A stretch of DNA of 6,450 nucleotides from Phycisphaerales bacterium UBA966 (GTDB lineage Bacteria; Planctomycetota; Phycisphaerae; Phycisphaerales; SM1A02), in NCBI GenBank assembly GCA_002292895.1, contig DBCE01000228.1, positions 35,302-41,751 on the forward strand, read 5' to 3'. Shown here one piece after another: positions 5,758-6,450 of the stretch. A program made the position numbers and the translations under genes. Each line of letters starts with the position of its first letter. Within the stretch, counting starts at the first letter, position 1. The notes under the pieces were generated by a model. It made no database searches. It worked only from the letters and a program-made list of their open reading frames with translations, and was not told where the DNA came from.

Positions 5758-6450
5758 TCAGGGGCACGCGCCCCAGTCGCTGAGGACTTTGCTCAAGTCG
5801 GCGCCATCGGTGACGCCGTTGCCGTCGAGATCGCCCCCCGGTCCGCCCCAACTACCTAGGACCGTAGCGAGATCCATTCCATCCACTTGACGATCGCCCG
5901 TGATGTCGGCCGGGCAGGGCGTCACAGTTGGTAAAGCACGCAGTGCAAGGTCTTCAAAGAACGCAAAGGCATTCCCTGTTCCAGGTGCCGCGTCGGTCGT
6001 GGAGAAGAGATTCGATGCGTAGACGGAGCCGTAGAGGCTGGTCTGGTGCGTTGCCACTGACACGCCGTTGACGAGCAGTTCGCCGCGGCCGGTGACAACA
6101 TTCCATCGATATGAAAATTCATTCCATGTGTTGAATGCAACAGTCACACCGGTAGCGGTTCGATTGCCGACGGCGTATCCGCCGCTCAGTAATGAGATAG
6201 CGCCCGTTTGCGCGCTGACAACAAATCCTCCGCCAGTCTCGAATGTACTTCTGGCAATCATGATTCCGAACGTTGATGTGACTGCTTGCCCGCTCGGCAC
6301 GAACATCTTGACGGATGTTTCAAGTACATCCTTGCCACCCGCGCTTGCAGTGGCCCATTTACCGCTGTTGGAAAGGTCAAGCCATGCTTTGGTTCGTCCT
6401 GCGTTGAACTTCTCAGTGCAGATGCGCACCATCAATCCGGTGCCGCCGAT
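5758..6450 (-). CDS. Secreted dockerin-like protein, 5' partial
   Basis: The frame is open to the window edge, so the N-terminus is missing; 230 residues are visible. The first ~170 form a beta-rich domain with LamG/concanavalin-like features (AFNTWNEFSYRWNVVTGRGE then LLVNGVSVA, where a trimmed ligand or sugar domain reads 'W..F.Y..NV..G...L.VNG'). The C-terminus (about 179-230) carries two 12-residue calcium-loop repeats 25 residues apart, with Asp/Thr/Asn at coordinating positions: D182, T184, D186, D190, D193, and D207, D209, N211, D215, D218. It ends in 'LSDWGACP'. Two flanking Cys (179 and 229) may form a disulfide that closes the module. This terminal module is typical of Phycisphaerae extracellular proteins; true cohesin binding is unproven. 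It has no PEP-CTERM tail. Confidence 0.82.
   Translation of the reverse strand: MGGTGLMVRICTEKFNAGRTKAWLDLSNSGKWATASAGGKDVLETSVKMFVPSGQAVTSTFGIMIARSTFETGGGFVVSAQTGAISLLSGGYAVGNRTATGVTVAFNTWNEFSYRWNVVTGRGELLVNGVSVATHQTSLYGSVYASNLFSTTDAAPGTGNAFAFFEDLALRALPTVTPCPADITGDRQVDGMDLATVLGSWGGPGGDLDGNGVTDGADLSKVLSDWGACP

Noticed and set aside
5748..5772. Hairpin GCGTGCC/GGCACGC around the dockerin gene stop as a terminator
   Set aside because: It overlaps the last codons of the gene and has no T-run on either strand, so it is more likely a by-product of codon use.

Overview
The window looks like ordinary chromosome from a high-GC planctomycete, most likely of the class Phycisphaerae. This is inferred from protein signatures, not from a database match. 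A secreted protein ends in a PAPG/hydrophobic/Arg-run tail (PEP-CTERM type). Another ends in a two-loop dockerin-like repeat of the form 'CPADITGD..VDG.DLATVLGSWGG', which is very common at the ends of Phycisphaerae surface proteins. A porin-type beta-barrel has the layout I associate with that group.

Layout, left to right. (1) 1-1134, plus: the 3' part of an outer-membrane porin-like barrel, ending in Phe. (2) 1151-2020, minus and convergent with the porin: a regulator with an N-terminal winged helix and a C-terminal LuxR-type helix-turn-helix. (3) 2021-2251: a gap holding a perfect 8+8 bp dyad and a TTGACT box upstream of the regulator. (4) 2252-2467, minus: a 71-codon reading frame with no ATG, GTG or TTG start that fits, beginning at a CTG that overlaps the stop of the next gene as CTGA. 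(5) 2464-3009, minus: a DUF1801 (YdhG-like) protein with a Lys/Ala-rich tail. (6) 3010-3245: a divergent intergenic region rich in dyads, including a perfect 10+10 bp palindrome. (7) 3246-4079, plus: a secreted PEP-CTERM-like protein. (8) A strong 13-bp-stem terminator at 4126-4156. (9) 4176-4304, minus: a possible 42-aa basic small protein converging on that terminator. (10) 4419-5681, plus: a lipoprotein alpha/beta hydrolase with a visible Ser-Asp-His triad, AT-richer than its surroundings. (11) 5758-6450, minus and convergent: the C-terminal part of a secreted jelly-roll/LamG-like protein with a dockerin-type end.

Most products act at the cell envelope or outside it (porin, sorted protein, lipoprotein esterase, dockerin protein). 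The middle minus-strand block (DUF1801, the CTG-start ORF, then the LuxR-type regulator) is the only likely transcriptional unit, and a 231-bp gap divides it. I found no tRNA, rRNA, CRISPR array, transposase or clear defence system. No previously undescribed system is demonstrable here. The best leads are the CTGA-overlapped hidden ORF, the small ORF facing the bidirectional terminator, and the palindromic sites and shared motif in the intergenic regions.
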